A DNA stretch of 64,000 nucleotides from Spirochaetota bacterium (GTDB lineage: Bacteria; Spirochaetota; Brevinematia; Brevinematales; Brevinemataceae). Every line of letters starts with the position of its first letter. The stretch's first letter is position 1. Location: contig JAGUQW010000002.1 in assembly GCA_030154445.1 (NCBI GenBank), positions 186,001 through 250,000 on the forward strand, given 5' to 3'. The notes below the pieces were generated by a model. That model saw only the letters and a program-made list of their open reading frames with translations, did not search any database and was not told where the DNA came from. Shown in pieces: positions 42,987-51,990 of the stretch. A program made the translations under genes and the position numbers.

Positions 42987-44159
42987 TTATTGTGTTAATA
43001 AAGCTGTTTTTAGTTGAAAAAGAGCTTTTTTAATTTGATCTAATGGAGCACCTATATTAAGACGGATAAATCCTTTACCACCTTCACCAAAAGTATGTCC
43101 AAAAATCACATGAATCTTTGCTTTGTTAAGTATAAAGTCTTCTAATTCTGTGTTTGTCATATTGAGAGCTCTCATATCAATCCATGCCAAAAAAGTAGCC
43201 TGAGGGGGTATTAATGTAATATGGGGCAAATTAGATTTTAAAAATTGATCTAAATAATTGAAGTTATGTTCTATATAATTCATTAAAATAGGTGTGTAAT
43301 TTTTGGGAGCATGAGTAAGAGCAGTTTCATAAGCGATAAGACCAAAAATATTAGGATCCATATTGTTTGTTACAAAATTAATATGAGATCGTAATTCATC
43401 ATTTGGTATGATAGCTGCTGAAATTTTTAATCCTGCAATATTGTACCCTTTACCAGGTGAGATAAGCGTAATAGTCTTTTGTTCTATTTCTGAAGATATT
43501 GAAGCTATAGGAGTATGTTTGTATTTTGGTAATATAAGATCTGAATGTAACTCATCAGAAATGATAAAACAATCATTTTGAACACACAAGTTACCTAAAG
43601 TTAGGAGATCGTCTCTTAACCATACTCGTCCTATAGGATTGTGTGGATTACATAGAATTAAACTGTGGATAGATTTGTTATTTTGAAAAAGAGTGTGTAA
43701 ATTCTTAAAATTCATAGAATATAAGATATCTTGTAACAATAGAGGATTTGATATTGCTTGTAAATTTGCTCTTTTAATATCATTAAAAAATGATCCAAAT
43801 ACAGGAGGTTGTAATATTACTTGATTTTGAGAAGTTTTTTGAAGTTGATTTTTAATTCCAGTAAAGATAAAATATAGAGATGTTGTTGCATCTGGATAAA
43901 AAATAATCCATTCTTTTTGTATAGTCCAAGCATGTTGTGTTTGGAGGTGTTGTACTATTAATTCTTTAAGATCATCAGTAGGATAAGTATACCCAAAACA
44001 AGGATGTTCTAATCTTTTTTTGAGAGCTACTACTATTTCAGGAGGACATGAAAAATCCATATCAGCAATACCCATAGCTATCATATCAGAAGATAAAGTA
44101 TCCCATCGTTTGCAATTGGTATTTTTACGATGTAAAAAATTATTAAAATTAATAGACAT
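42987..44159 (-). CDS. MalY/PatB-family aminotransferase (probable cystathionine beta-lyase), copy 1
   Basis: PLP enzyme of fold type I, 390 residues. The start NFLHRKNTNCKRWD and MGIADMDFSCPPEIVVAL are hallmark PatB features. LCNPHNPIGRVW and SDELHSDLIL bind the cofactor ring, and SPGKGYNIAGLK (Lys about 240) carries the aldimine lysine. Such enzymes release sulfide, ammonia and pyruvate from cysteine or cystathionine, and some (MalY) also regulate. It lies 9 bp upstream of the metallopeptidase gene and 21 bp after the LysM-M23 gene, implying one transcript. A second copy is at 56982. Confidence 0.9.
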   Translation of the reverse strand: MSINFNNFLHRKNTNCKRWDTLSSDMIAMGIADMDFSCPPEIVVALKKRLEHPCFGYTYPTDDLKELIVQHLQTQHAWTIQKEWIIFYPDATTSLYFIFTGIKNQLQKTSQNQVILQPPVFGSFFNDIKRANLQAISNPLLLQDILYSMNFKNLHTLFQNNKSIHSLILCNPHNPIGRVWLRDDLLTLGNLCVQNDCFIISDELHSDLILPKYKHTPIASISSEIEQKTITLISPGKGYNIAGLKISAAIIPNDELRSHINFVTNNMDPNIFGLIAYETALTHAPKNYTPILMNYIEHNFNYLDQFLKSNLPHITLIPPQATFLAWIDMRALNMTNTELEDFILNKAKIHVIFGHTFGEGGKGFIRLNIGAPLDQIKKALFQLKTALLTQ

Positions 44160-44180
44160 TATCTCCCCTTTATGAATATA

Positions 44181-45251
44181 TTATATTTGCAATCCATTAT
44201 ATAGAGGATTTTTAGCTTGTCCATATTTACGAATTTCAAAATGTAAATGAGGACCTGTGGATCTACCTGTATTACCTATAGAACCAATTCGTTGACCTGT
44301 AGTAACCCATTGCCCAGCTTTAACAAACAATTTAGATTGATGAGCGTATAATGTTGTTAATCCATTGTTATGACGAATAACAATGGTGAGCCCAAAACTA
44401 CCATTCCATCCAGATGAGATCACACGACCTTCTTTTGGAGCGTATATTGGGGTACCAATAGATCCTGCAAAATCAATACCTTTGTGGAGAATTCGTTGTT
44501 TGAGGATAGGGTGTCTTCTCCAACCAAAATGAGAAGAAATTCTTCTATATCCAGGGACAGGATTGATAAACTGGAAGCCAAGAATCTCGGCCATCGCTTT
44601 GAAAGAAAGATTTGCATTTGGTAAAAATAAAGTAGTACCTTCTTCGATTTTTGTACTAGATAGTGCATTAACTAGAGATATTTCTTCTGCTGAAATACCA
44701 TAACGCTCAGCAATTTCTGAGACAGATTCTTTGTTGGTAGTATTGAAAATAATTCCAGATCGAGTAGGTAATAGTATTTTTTGTCCAACACGCAAAGAAT
44801 GTGCATTATCTAAACTATTCAAAGAGAGTACAGTTGCCATAGATAATCCAAATTTGATAGCAACAGAAGAAAGATTCTCCCCTGGTAAAATACGATAAAA
44901 AGCAAAAGAAAGCGGTGATTTATTGGATATTTTTTGCAGATCTTCTTGTGTTTCGATAGTTTTAGATGTAATATTTTGGACACTTTCTTTTTCAACAATT
45001 AAATCTGTTAATATAGAATCACCTAGAGATATTTTGTTTGAACCAAGTGTTACAGCAGTATTAAAGAAGATAATTCCAAATAAAATAATAAAAGGTACTA
45101 AAACATGTATAAAATAAGTATTTATTTTTTTTGTTTTTAATTTAAAAATTGGAAATTGCGGGGTGCTATTGGGAATAGATAAAGAATCAAATGGCAGTAG
45201 GGTTATAATTTTATTATATAGTATAATGAATATGTTTTTTTGATTATTCAT
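44181..45251 (-). CDS. LysM domain / M23 family peptidoglycan endopeptidase
   Basis: 356 residues anchored by one N-terminal helix (about 48-68, with a cytoplasmic part before it). Two LysM repeats follow: one at about 118-165 (ILPGENLSSVAIKFGLSMAT) and a second shorter one at about 170-215 (VSEIAERYGISAEEI). The M23 domain (about 230-350) starts SHFGWRRHPILKQRILHKGI with the HxxxD zinc pair and closes with GPHLHFEIRKYG, which carries the HxH ligand. Periplasmic cell-wall hydrolase or divisome activator of the NlpD/MepM type. First gene of a three-gene minus-strand run. Confidence 0.92.
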   Translation of the reverse strand: MNNQKNIFIILYNKIITLLPFDSLSIPNSTPQFPIFKLKTKKINTYFIHVLVPFIILFGIIFFNTAVTLGSNKISLGDSILTDLIVEKESVQNITSKTIETQEDLQKISNKSPLSFAFYRILPGENLSSVAIKFGLSMATVLSLNSLDNAHSLRVGQKILLPTRSGIIFNTTNKESVSEIAERYGISAEEISLVNALSSTKIEEGTTLFLPNANLSFKAMAEILGFQFINPVPGYRRISSHFGWRRHPILKQRILHKGIDFAGSIGTPIYAPKEGRVISSGWNGSFGLTIVIRHNNGLTTLYAHQSKLFVKAGQWVTTGQRIGSIGNTGRSTGPHLHFEIRKYGQAKNPLYNGLQI

Positions 45252-45375
45252 AAAACAGTCCTTCTGATTATTTTAAATATTAAGTAAGAAGATTGTGAGT
45301 CAATATTATAGCATAATATCTTATATTTTTCAATAAATAACTATTCATAATAATTAATTTGAATTGAAAATAATA

Positions 45376-45404
45376 TTGACAAAATTATATATCTTAGTTA
45401 TAAT
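45376..45404 (+). promoter_or_regulatory. Full-consensus promoter of the rpsF operon
   Basis: TTGACA, 17 bp, TATAAT. It precedes a structured leader of about 65 nt. Confidence 0.93.
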
Positions 45405-45434
45405 GATTGGTCTTTAATTATTTTCGACCTTCTT

Positions 45435-45456
45435 CCCATATATTTTGATATATGGG
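45435..45456 (+). promoter_or_regulatory. Structured leader hairpin before rpsF (possible S6:S18 binding site)
   Basis: Perfect 9-bp hairpin CCCATATAT / ATATATGGG with a TTTG loop, flanked by TTTCGACC and GGTCCGAAA, which can form an outer stem. It ends just before the AAAGGAGG ribosome site. Position and shape suit autogenous control by S6:S18, but the known motif was not matched base by base. Confidence 0.5.
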
Positions 45457-45478
45457 CTACGGTCCGAAAGGAGGAAAT

Positions 45479-45769
45479 ATGTCTAGAAAATATGAAATAG
45501 CTTTTCTTTTGAGAGAAAGCGAATATGTTGTTGCTATCGAGCGTATCAAGACGGCGCTGGGTAAAGCAAACACTGAACTTGTGTCAGAAAATAATACAAT
45601 GGGAGTCCGAGAGTTAGCGTATGTCATTGTACAAAATCGTGAAAAATTCACTCGTGGATATTATTATTTTGTTGATATTAATGCAATTCCCGAACAACTG
45701 GTGGTTTTTGAAGAGGCTATCAAATATGATCAAGGTATTATCAGGCACATGGTAGTCTTGGATTCATAA
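45479..45769 (+). CDS. rpsF: 30S ribosomal protein S6
   Basis: 96 residues from the ATG behind an excellent AAAGGAGG site; an earlier in-frame ATG lies within the leader hairpin and is not used. The fold pattern KYEIAFLLRES and LAYVIVQNREKFTRGYYYFVDI is diagnostic. S6 pairs with S18 on the platform of the small subunit. First gene of rpsF-ssb-rpsR-x-rplI-dnaB, the classic replication and translation cluster. Only one base separates it from ssb. Confidence 0.97.
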   Translation: MSRKYEIAFLLRESEYVVAIERIKTALGKANTELVSENNTMGVRELAYVIVQNREKFTRGYYYFVDINAIPEQLVVFEEAIKYDQGIIRHMVVLDS

Positions 45770-45770
45770 G

Positions 45771-46316
45771 ATGGCTTGGGATATTAATAGAGTAGTCCTT
45801 GTTGGGCGTTTATCTAATGATGTAGAGTTACGCTATACACCAAGTGGTGCAGCAGTAGCTCGTTTTGGAATTGCAGTGGGTGGTCGTCCGTCTAAAGATG
45901 GGCAAGATTCAGTGTCATTCTTTACTATAGTTGTTTGGAATAAAGCTGCTGAAACAGCAAATCAATACCTTAGTAAAGGTAAACAAGTTGCTATTGATGG
46001 TAGATTAGAACAGCGTACATGGACAGCACAAGATGGAACTAGACGGTCTATTATTGAAATTATTGCGGATAGAGTAGAGTTTTTATCATCATCTAGTGGT
46101 GGACAAACTTCATCGTCTCAAGGTACTTATAATAATAAAGCACCTTCAGGTACACCAGCTACATCTTCTTCTCAACAGTATTCACAGGCTGTAGCTGCTC
46201 CTATAAGACAAGAGCAAGCTACACCAAAAAAAGAAGAAGATTACTATGATAATACAGATTTCAATGATGCCCCTCTTGATAAGTACGATCCCTTTGATGA
46301 AGATGTACCTTTCTAA
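45771..46316 (+). CDS. ssb: Single-stranded DNA-binding protein
   Basis: 181 residues. The OB-fold (residues 1-105) begins WDINRVVLVGRLSNDVELRYTP and includes FFTIVVWNKAAETA and the KGKQVAIDGRLEQRTW strand. A disordered Ser/Gln/Thr-rich linker follows. The acidic tip DPFDEDVPF recruits repair and replication partners. It has no separate ribosome site of its own beyond the end of rpsF, so coupling is likely. Confidence 0.97.
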   Translation: MAWDINRVVLVGRLSNDVELRYTPSGAAVARFGIAVGGRPSKDGQDSVSFFTIVVWNKAAETANQYLSKGKQVAIDGRLEQRTWTAQDGTRRSIIEIIADRVEFLSSSSGGQTSSSQGTYNNKAPSGTPATSSSQQYSQAVAAPIRQEQATPKKEEDYYDNTDFNDAPLDKYDPFDEDVPF

Positions 46317-46343
46317 AAATCTTGATAAATAATGGAGAAAAAA

Positions 46344-46781
46344 ATGTCTGAAGAACAAAAAGTAAATACAAATTCTGATTTTGAAGATGCTGGAAAAGCA
46401 TTAGATAATTTGAATAAAAATATAAATGATGGCTCAAAAGAATTTAAACCTAGAAAAGAAGGTGGATACCAACCTAGAGAAGGGTATCAACCTAGAGAAG
46501 GGGCTCGACCTCCTATGAACAGAGGTTTTCGTCCTGGTGGTGGAGCTGGTGGGAAGAAAAAATCATTCTTTGCTAAAAAAGTATGTAAATTTACAACTAA
46601 CCAAATTGATCCTGCTACAATAGATTATAAAAATATTGAATTATTAAAAAGATTTATTATGCCTAGTGGTAAAATCGTACCTCGTCGTATTACAGGAACT
46701 AGTTCCAAGTATCAGCGTGTATTAGCTAGAGAAATTAAAAAAGCTCGTATTATGGCTTTCTTACCATTCTCAGCTCGTTAA
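46344..46781 (+). CDS. rpsR: 30S ribosomal protein S18 with long basic N-terminal extension
   Basis: 145 residues, against about 70-90 in most bacteria. The S18 core is the last 75 residues ([56 protein letters not shown]). Before it lies an extension: an acidic first 35 residues, then Arg/Gly/Pro-rich [19 protein letters not shown] with two tandem copies of GYQPRE (an 18-bp DNA repeat) and a GGGAGGKKK hinge. The start chosen has GGAG 6 nt upstream; an ATG 12 bases earlier overlaps that site. Confidence 0.93.
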   Translation: MSEEQKVNTNSDFEDAGKALDNLNKNINDGSKEFKPRKEGGYQPREGYQPREGARPPMNRGFRPGGGAGGKKKSFFAKKVCKFTTNQIDPATIDYKNIELLKRFIMPSGKIVPRRITGTSSKYQRVLAREIKKARIMAFLPFSAR

Positions 46782-46817
46782 TTGTAAATAATTCAATATT
46801 AAGGGTGAAAGAGTAAT

Positions 46818-47540
46818 ATGGATTTTTCAATTTTTGTGTGGGGAGTTGCATGTATATGCTTTCTGTTTTCAGGAAGTTTGGTATGTATACTTCAGAATAT
46901 AAAATTTTCAAATTCTATAAGGTATAATTATTTATATCTTATAGGTTTGTGTATTTTAGGAATAGTTATATGGTTTTATATTCCTAATTCCATGCAAAAT
47001 TGGGTAGAAATTAATAATGTTATAATACCATATATTCAACAATATAAAGGTAATAACAGTAGCTTGTTTATAGAAGTTTGGTATACTATTGTCTTTTTTA
47101 GAAATATGTGGCCAGGATTTTTTGTAGCATTAATTATGATAGCTATAGAATCTTCTTTTCATCCTATTAGTGCTCGTTATAGAATGATGCATAAATTTAG
47201 TCATAATAAACTTCTTATAATAGTAGGATTTTTATTTGCTTATTTTAGTGTAAAACATATAAATCATGAGAGTAATTTTAGTAGTTTTTTCTTGAGTCTT
47301 ACTGTATATACAGCTGTATATTACTGGCGATTTGGTTTTGCTACTATTCTTTATATCTTGAAAAAAAATAAAATCCCTTATGAAATCGGAATAATATTAG
47401 TAGTAGGTTCTGTTATTAGTGCAGGAGAATATTTCTTTCTTCCTTTAGTACTATGTATAGGAATAGGTATTTCTGATATATGGATGGATTACCACCACAG
47501 AAATGCTTCTGCTATGGTATTTAATCTCGATTTTCATTAA
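46818..47540 (+). CDS. Hypothetical multi-pass membrane protein between rpsR and rplI
   Basis: 240 residues with six to seven hydrophobic helices and a histidine-bearing C-terminus (WMDYHHRNASAM). No catalytic motif recognised. In some bacteria a DUF2232 (YybS-like) membrane protein occupies this same slot between rpsR and rplI; that makes a distant relative plausible but not shown. GGGTGA precedes the ATG. It overlaps nothing and is part of the rpsF run. Confidence 0.8.
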   Translation: MDFSIFVWGVACICFLFSGSLVCILQNIKFSNSIRYNYLYLIGLCILGIVIWFYIPNSMQNWVEINNVIIPYIQQYKGNNSSLFIEVWYTIVFFRNMWPGFFVALIMIAIESSFHPISARYRMMHKFSHNKLLIIVGFLFAYFSVKHINHESNFSSFFLSLTVYTAVYYWRFGFATILYILKKNKIPYEIGIILVVGSVISAGEYFFLPLVLCIGIGISDIWMDYHHRNASAMVFNLDFH

Positions 47541-47562
47541 ATTAAAAAAAAAGGAGATCCCT

Positions 47563-48009
47563 GTGAAAGTTATTCTTTTAGAAAACATTCCTGGACTTGG
47601 ACGTGCTGGAGATATGAAAACAGTGCGTGATGGTTATGGTAGAAATTATTTAATTCCTCAAAAACTTGCGGAAATGGCAACATTAAGTCGTGAAAAATAT
47701 CTTGAAAGAAAGAAAGCTTCGTTGGTTAAAAAAGCTCAACTTATGTTTGAATCTGCTCAAGAATTAAAACAAAAATTAGAAGAAATTACTTTAATTATTC
47801 AAAAAACTTCAAGTGTTGAAGGTAAAATTTTTGGATCTGTTACTAGTAATGATATTGTAAATCTAGTTGCAGAACATGGATTCAAAATTGACAAAAAAAG
47901 AGTTGTGATTCAACATGTGAAAACAATTGGTGAACATATTTTTCATGTTCGTCTTGACGAAAATGTAACAGCAGATATGAAAATTACTGTTGAAAAAATG
48001 GTTCAATAA
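47563..48009 (+). CDS. rplI: 50S ribosomal protein L9
   Basis: 148 residues. It starts at GTG, with AAGGAG 6 nt upstream; this gives the canonical N-terminus VKVILLENIPGLGRAGDMKTVRDGYGRNYL (read in two parts). An upstream in-frame start inside the previous gene is not used. A long connecting helix and a C-terminal domain with GKIFGSVTSNDI follow. Length normal. Confidence 0.96.
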   Translation: MKVILLENIPGLGRAGDMKTVRDGYGRNYLIPQKLAEMATLSREKYLERKKASLVKKAQLMFESAQELKQKLEEITLIIQKTSSVEGKIFGSVTSNDIVNLVAEHGFKIDKKRVVIQHVKTIGEHIFHVRLDENVTADMKITVEKMVQ

Positions 48010-48027
48010 TCGTTTTCGAGAATTGAT

Positions 48028-49509
48028 ATGAATGAAAAAAATATACTTGTTTCGCCTCATTCTGCTGAGGCAGAACAAGCTATTTTAGGAGCAGCACTCT
48101 CTAATCAACGAGCATTATACACAATCACAGAATCTCTTAATGAAGCGGATTTTTATGATCCTAGTCATCAAGCTATTTTTCGGGCAATTATTGTTTTGGA
48201 AAGTAATAATAGACCTGTAGATATAATCTCTGTTACTGATAACTTAAATAAATCAAATACTATTCAAACAATAGGCGGACAGCATACACTAATCGATCTT
48301 GTAGATCGATTTGCTTCTGTTGCTAATATTGAATACCATATTAAGCTTATCAAAGATTATTCACTGCTTAGAGCTCTCATAAATGCTTCTCGTCAAATTA
48401 TAGATCTTGCTATGAAAAGAGAAGAGGATGTAGAAACAATTCTCAACACTGCCGATAGTTTGATGTTTAATATTATTAATAAAAGAGAGACATCGGAGTA
48501 TCATAGACTTTCAGAATACATTAATCGGGCTCTTGAATTGATACGACAACGAGAAGCTTCTGGTGATGCTTTGATGGGTATTCCTACAGGATATCCAGAT
48601 ATTGACAATCTCACTAATGGATTATCAAAAGGTGCTCTTATTATTTTAGCAGCTCGTGCTGGTATGGGAAAAACAGCTTTTGCTTTAAATATTGCTCGTA
48701 AATTTTTAAAGGAAGTTCCTCAAGATCAAGATAATAGGTTAGGAGTATTAATTTTCTCTCTTGAAATGACAGGAGAAGAAATAGCAATGCGTCTTCTTTC
48801 TGCAGAATCAAAAGTGCCATTAGAAAAAATTAATAAAGCTCAAATGAATGAAAATGAGGCAACTTATTTACTTAATGCTGCAAGAGATTTAGACCCACTG
48901 AATATTATTATTGATGATACAGGTAATATTCCTTTAAATACTCTGAGAGCAAGAGCTCGTAGTATTATGAGAAAATATCCTTATCAATTAATGGTCATTG
49001 ATCATATACAAATTGTCTCAGCTTCTAGCGGAAACTCTTATAATACGAATAGAACGCACGAACTTTCTAAAATTACTGGCACTTTAAAAGCATTAGCAAA
49101 AGAATTGGGTATTCCTATTATTGCTTTATCACAGCTTTCTAGAGGAGTTGAATCTCGTGCTGATAAAACACCACAACTTTCAGATTTAAGAGAATCTGGA
49201 TCAATTGAACAAGATGCTGATATCGTAGTAATGCTTTATCGTGAAGATTACTATGAAAAAGATAAAACAAATATTGCAGCACAAGGTATCGTAGAATTAA
49301 ATTTTGCTAAACATAGAAATGGACGGACGGATATGATTCCTTTAAAATTTTTTGGAGAAACAATGCGTTTTGAACCTTTAGAATTACAAGCACAGCAAGC
49401 ATATAAAGAGTATAAAGATAATAAAAAATCAGGAATGAATTCGGGATTTTCTTCAGGACAAAGAACTGATTATTATAATAGGAATGATAGAAATGATCCA
49501 CCTTTCTAA
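48028..49509 (+). CDS. dnaB: Replicative DNA helicase DnaB
   Basis: Hexameric helicase of the replication fork, 493 residues. The N-terminal domain has PHSAEAEQAILGAALSNQ. The linker leads to Walker A ARAGMGKTAFALNIA (about residue 208). FSLEMTGEEIAMRLL, the Walker B VIDHIQIV, and LSQLSRGVESRADKTPQLSD with LRESGSIEQDADIV follow. No intein. The terminal 40 residues are a Ser/Asn/Arg-rich tail. It follows rplI by 18 bp. Confidence 0.97.
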   Translation: MNEKNILVSPHSAEAEQAILGAALSNQRALYTITESLNEADFYDPSHQAIFRAIIVLESNNRPVDIISVTDNLNKSNTIQTIGGQHTLIDLVDRFASVANIEYHIKLIKDYSLLRALINASRQIIDLAMKREEDVETILNTADSLMFNIINKRETSEYHRLSEYINRALELIRQREASGDALMGIPTGYPDIDNLTNGLSKGALIILAARAGMGKTAFALNIARKFLKEVPQDQDNRLGVLIFSLEMTGEEIAMRLLSAESKVPLEKINKAQMNENEATYLLNAARDLDPLNIIIDDTGNIPLNTLRARARSIMRKYPYQLMVIDHIQIVSASSGNSYNTNRTHELSKITGTLKALAKELGIPIIALSQLSRGVESRADKTPQLSDLRESGSIEQDADIVVMLYREDYYEKDKTNIAAQGIVELNFAKHRNGRTDMIPLKFFGETMRFEPLELQAQQAYKEYKDNKKSGMNSGFSSGQRTDYYNRNDRNDPPF

Positions 49510-49546
49510 ATAATTTGAAATTTATAAAAAGGTCAAAGGTTTAATA

Positions 49547-50326
49547 ATGGTAAAGAACAAAAAAAAATTTGGAGTATTAATTGGAGTATTAATTGAACTG
49601 GGTGAATTTGGTGCCTATTCTTTAAGAATCCTCAAAGGTTTTTCTACTATACTTAAATATAGAAAAGAATTTTTACTCCAAGTAGTCCATATTGGTATCT
49701 CAGCAATGCCTATTATTTGTATAGCTTCATTTTTTATGGGTGCAATAACAGGAATTCAAATGGGTGCTGCTATTAATTATGTTATTAGTGGTTCTGCTTC
49801 TCTAGTAAGTGGAGGAGTGGTGATAGCTCTTGTTCGTGAAATGATACCTGTACTTACAGCTTTAGTTGTTGTAAGTCGTATTTGCTCTTCTGTTACTGCT
49901 GAAATAGGGTCCATGGTTGTTACAGAGCAAGTTGACGCTTTACGGGTTATGTCTATAAATCCTGAAGAATATATAGGAGTGCCTCGTGTTCTTACAGGAA
50001 TGATTACAGTACCTATAATAGGTACTATTGCTATTCTTATAGGTATTATAGGAGCTTGGATTTCAATGCTTCTTATTCATGATGTACCTACTTATTCATT
50101 TTTTCAAAGTGGATTATCTATTTTGATTTTACGATTTTATATTGAATCTTTTTTTAAATTAACAATATTTGGTTTGATCTTACTTTTAATAGCAACTTTT
50201 TACGGATTTCGTACTGTTGGTGGATCAGCAGGTGTTGGTAATGCTACAGTTAAAGCTGTTGTTGTTGGTACAGGCACTACTATTTTAGTAGATTATGTTG
50301 TTGGTACTTTTTTCTTAATGTTGTAG
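49547..50326 (+). CDS. mlaE: MlaE-type ABC transporter permease
   Basis: Inner-membrane permease that moves phospholipid between inner and outer membrane. 259 residues with five to six helices. Family landmarks: LLQVVHIGISAMPIICIASFF, ALVREMIPVLTALVVVSRIC, the MVVTEQVDALRVMSINPEEY block (the long MlaE signature) and YGFRTVGGSAGVGNATVKAVV. It is followed by its ATPase and MCE partner. No MlaC or MlaB homologue is adjacent. Confidence 0.94.
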   Translation: MVKNKKKFGVLIGVLIELGEFGAYSLRILKGFSTILKYRKEFLLQVVHIGISAMPIICIASFFMGAITGIQMGAAINYVISGSASLVSGGVVIALVREMIPVLTALVVVSRICSSVTAEIGSMVVTEQVDALRVMSINPEEYIGVPRVLTGMITVPIIGTIAILIGIIGAWISMLLIHDVPTYSFFQSGLSILILRFYIESFFKLTIFGLILLLIATFYGFRTVGGSAGVGNATVKAVVVGTGTTILVDYVVGTFFLML

Positions 50327-50335
50327 GAGAAAGTA

Positions 50336-51094
50336 ATGAAAAATAATATTATTGAAATAAAAGATCTCAAAAAAAAATTAAGAGACAAACATATTCTTAA
50401 CGGATTAAGTCTTAATGTTGAAGAAGGTGAAACTTTTGTTATTGTAGGAAAAAGTGGAACAGGAAAAAGTGTTTTATTAAAACATCTTACTGGATTAATG
50501 TATGCTGATTCTGGTTCTATTATTATCAAAGATAAAAATATGACTTATGCTACCGAAGAAGAGTGGTATAAAACTAGACTTCATATAGGAATGTTATTTC
50601 AAAATGGCGCTATTTTTGATTCACTAACAGTAGGACAAAATTTAATTTTTGCTTTAGATCATTTAACTCCTCATATGGCAGATAGAGAAAAAGATGAAAG
50701 AGTTGAGTATTGTTTAGATGTAGTTGGTTTAGAGGGTTTACAGAATATAATGCCTTCAGAATTGTCTGGTGGTATGCGTAAAAGAGCAGCTTTAGCAAGA
50801 GCAATAGTTGCAAAACCTGATATTCTACTATTTGACGAACCTACTACAGGCTTAGATCCTATTATGACAGCATTAGTTGACGAATTAATTGTTACTGTAA
50901 AGCAAAAACTTGGAACAACATCCATTGTAGTAACTCATGATATGGCTAGTGTAAAGCGTATTGCAGATAAAGTAGTTTTATTATATAAAGGTCAAATTAT
51001 TTTTACAGGCACAGTGAATGATTTAGAAAATACAAGAGATCCTTATATGGTTCAATTTTTACAAGGGTTACCACATGGCCCTATGACTGATTAA
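50336..51094 (+). CDS. mlaF: MlaF-type ABC transporter ATPase
   Basis: 252 residues. Walker A GKSGTGKSVLLKHLTG (about residue 38), Q-loop MLFQNGAIFDSLTV, signature LSGGMRKRAALARAI, Walker B DILLFDEPTTGLDP, H-loop VTHDMASVKRIAD. Energises MlaE for lipid transport. The start follows mlaE by 9 bp with GGAGAA as ribosome site. Confidence 0.95.
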   Translation: MKNNIIEIKDLKKKLRDKHILNGLSLNVEEGETFVIVGKSGTGKSVLLKHLTGLMYADSGSIIIKDKNMTYATEEEWYKTRLHIGMLFQNGAIFDSLTVGQNLIFALDHLTPHMADREKDERVEYCLDVVGLEGLQNIMPSELSGGMRKRAALARAIVAKPDILLFDEPTTGLDPIMTALVDELIVTVKQKLGTTSIVVTHDMASVKRIADKVVLLYKGQIIFTGTVNDLENTRDPYMVQFLQGLPHGPMTD

Positions 51095-51112
51095 GAGGGG
51101 AGGAGAACGTTT

Positions 51113-51967
51113 ATGTCTCGTACAATTCGCAAACAGCCTAATTACATGCTTATAGGTGTTTTTATGGCTATAGGTTTATCTAGTATACTTATTAGTGTTA
51201 TTTTTGCAGATAAACTTGTTAATCGATTGAAAGGTGGGTATACTATCTATTTGAAATTTAATAATTTAGATGGATTAGTTGTTGGATCAAAAGTTGTTGT
51301 TGGATCTGGGAAAAATATTGGACAAGTTGAATCAATAGAATTAGACGGTTCTATTTTAATTGTTAAAATATTAATTGAAAAAAAATATCAAATCAATCAA
51401 GATGCTATCTTTGAAATTTTTTCTACTAGTTTTGTTGGTGGAAAATACTTAGCTGTAGAAAATTATACAGGCTTAGCTCCATTTATAGAAAAAAACACTA
51501 TTCTCCAAGGAATTACGCCAATATCTATAAATTCTATCCTTGGGATGTTTGGAGATGCTATGAATTCTGGTACAGATGAAGGATTAACTGTAGGTATTTC
51601 TGGAATTATAGGTTCTGTTAATAATGTACTTTCTAAAGTTGATACTATTATTAATGAAAATCAGACAAATATTAATGCAACATTAGTTAATGCTGCTTCT
51701 ATATCGAAACATCTTAATTCTACTATGGCTAATATTGATAGAAAATTAGCCACAGTAAGTGATCGAGAATTTAAAGTAATGTTAAATGATACTCAACGTA
51801 GCTTAAGTAATTTAGATTTATTTCTTAAAGATATAAATTCTGCAAATGCCCCATTATCTATTCTTAAAGATCCAAATATAGCTCATAGTATCAGAACTAT
51901 TGTGACTAACTTAGAAGAAACAACAAAACGAGTGAAAGCAAAACCGAGTTTATTATTACGTAGTTAA
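51113..51967 (+). CDS. mlaD: MCE-domain lipid-binding protein (MlaD)
   Basis: Periplasmic lipid-shuttle ring subunit, 284 residues. One N-terminal membrane helix (about 12-32). The MCE domain follows (TIYLKFNNLDGLVVGSKVVV, GKNIGQVESIEL, VGGKYLAVEN). A long C-terminal helical segment (about 165-275) can form the needle-like extension seen in longer MCE proteins. It completes the mlaEFD core of a lipid transport system, evidence for an outer membrane. Confidence 0.92.
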   Translation: MSRTIRKQPNYMLIGVFMAIGLSSILISVIFADKLVNRLKGGYTIYLKFNNLDGLVVGSKVVVGSGKNIGQVESIELDGSILIVKILIEKKYQINQDAIFEIFSTSFVGGKYLAVENYTGLAPFIEKNTILQGITPISINSILGMFGDAMNSGTDEGLTVGISGIIGSVNNVLSKVDTIINENQTNINATLVNAASISKHLNSTMANIDRKLATVSDREFKVMLNDTQRSLSNLDLFLKDINSANAPLSILKDPNIAHSIRTIVTNLEETTKRVKAKPSLLLRS

Positions 51968-51990
51968 AATATACACTAAGAGAGAGAAAT

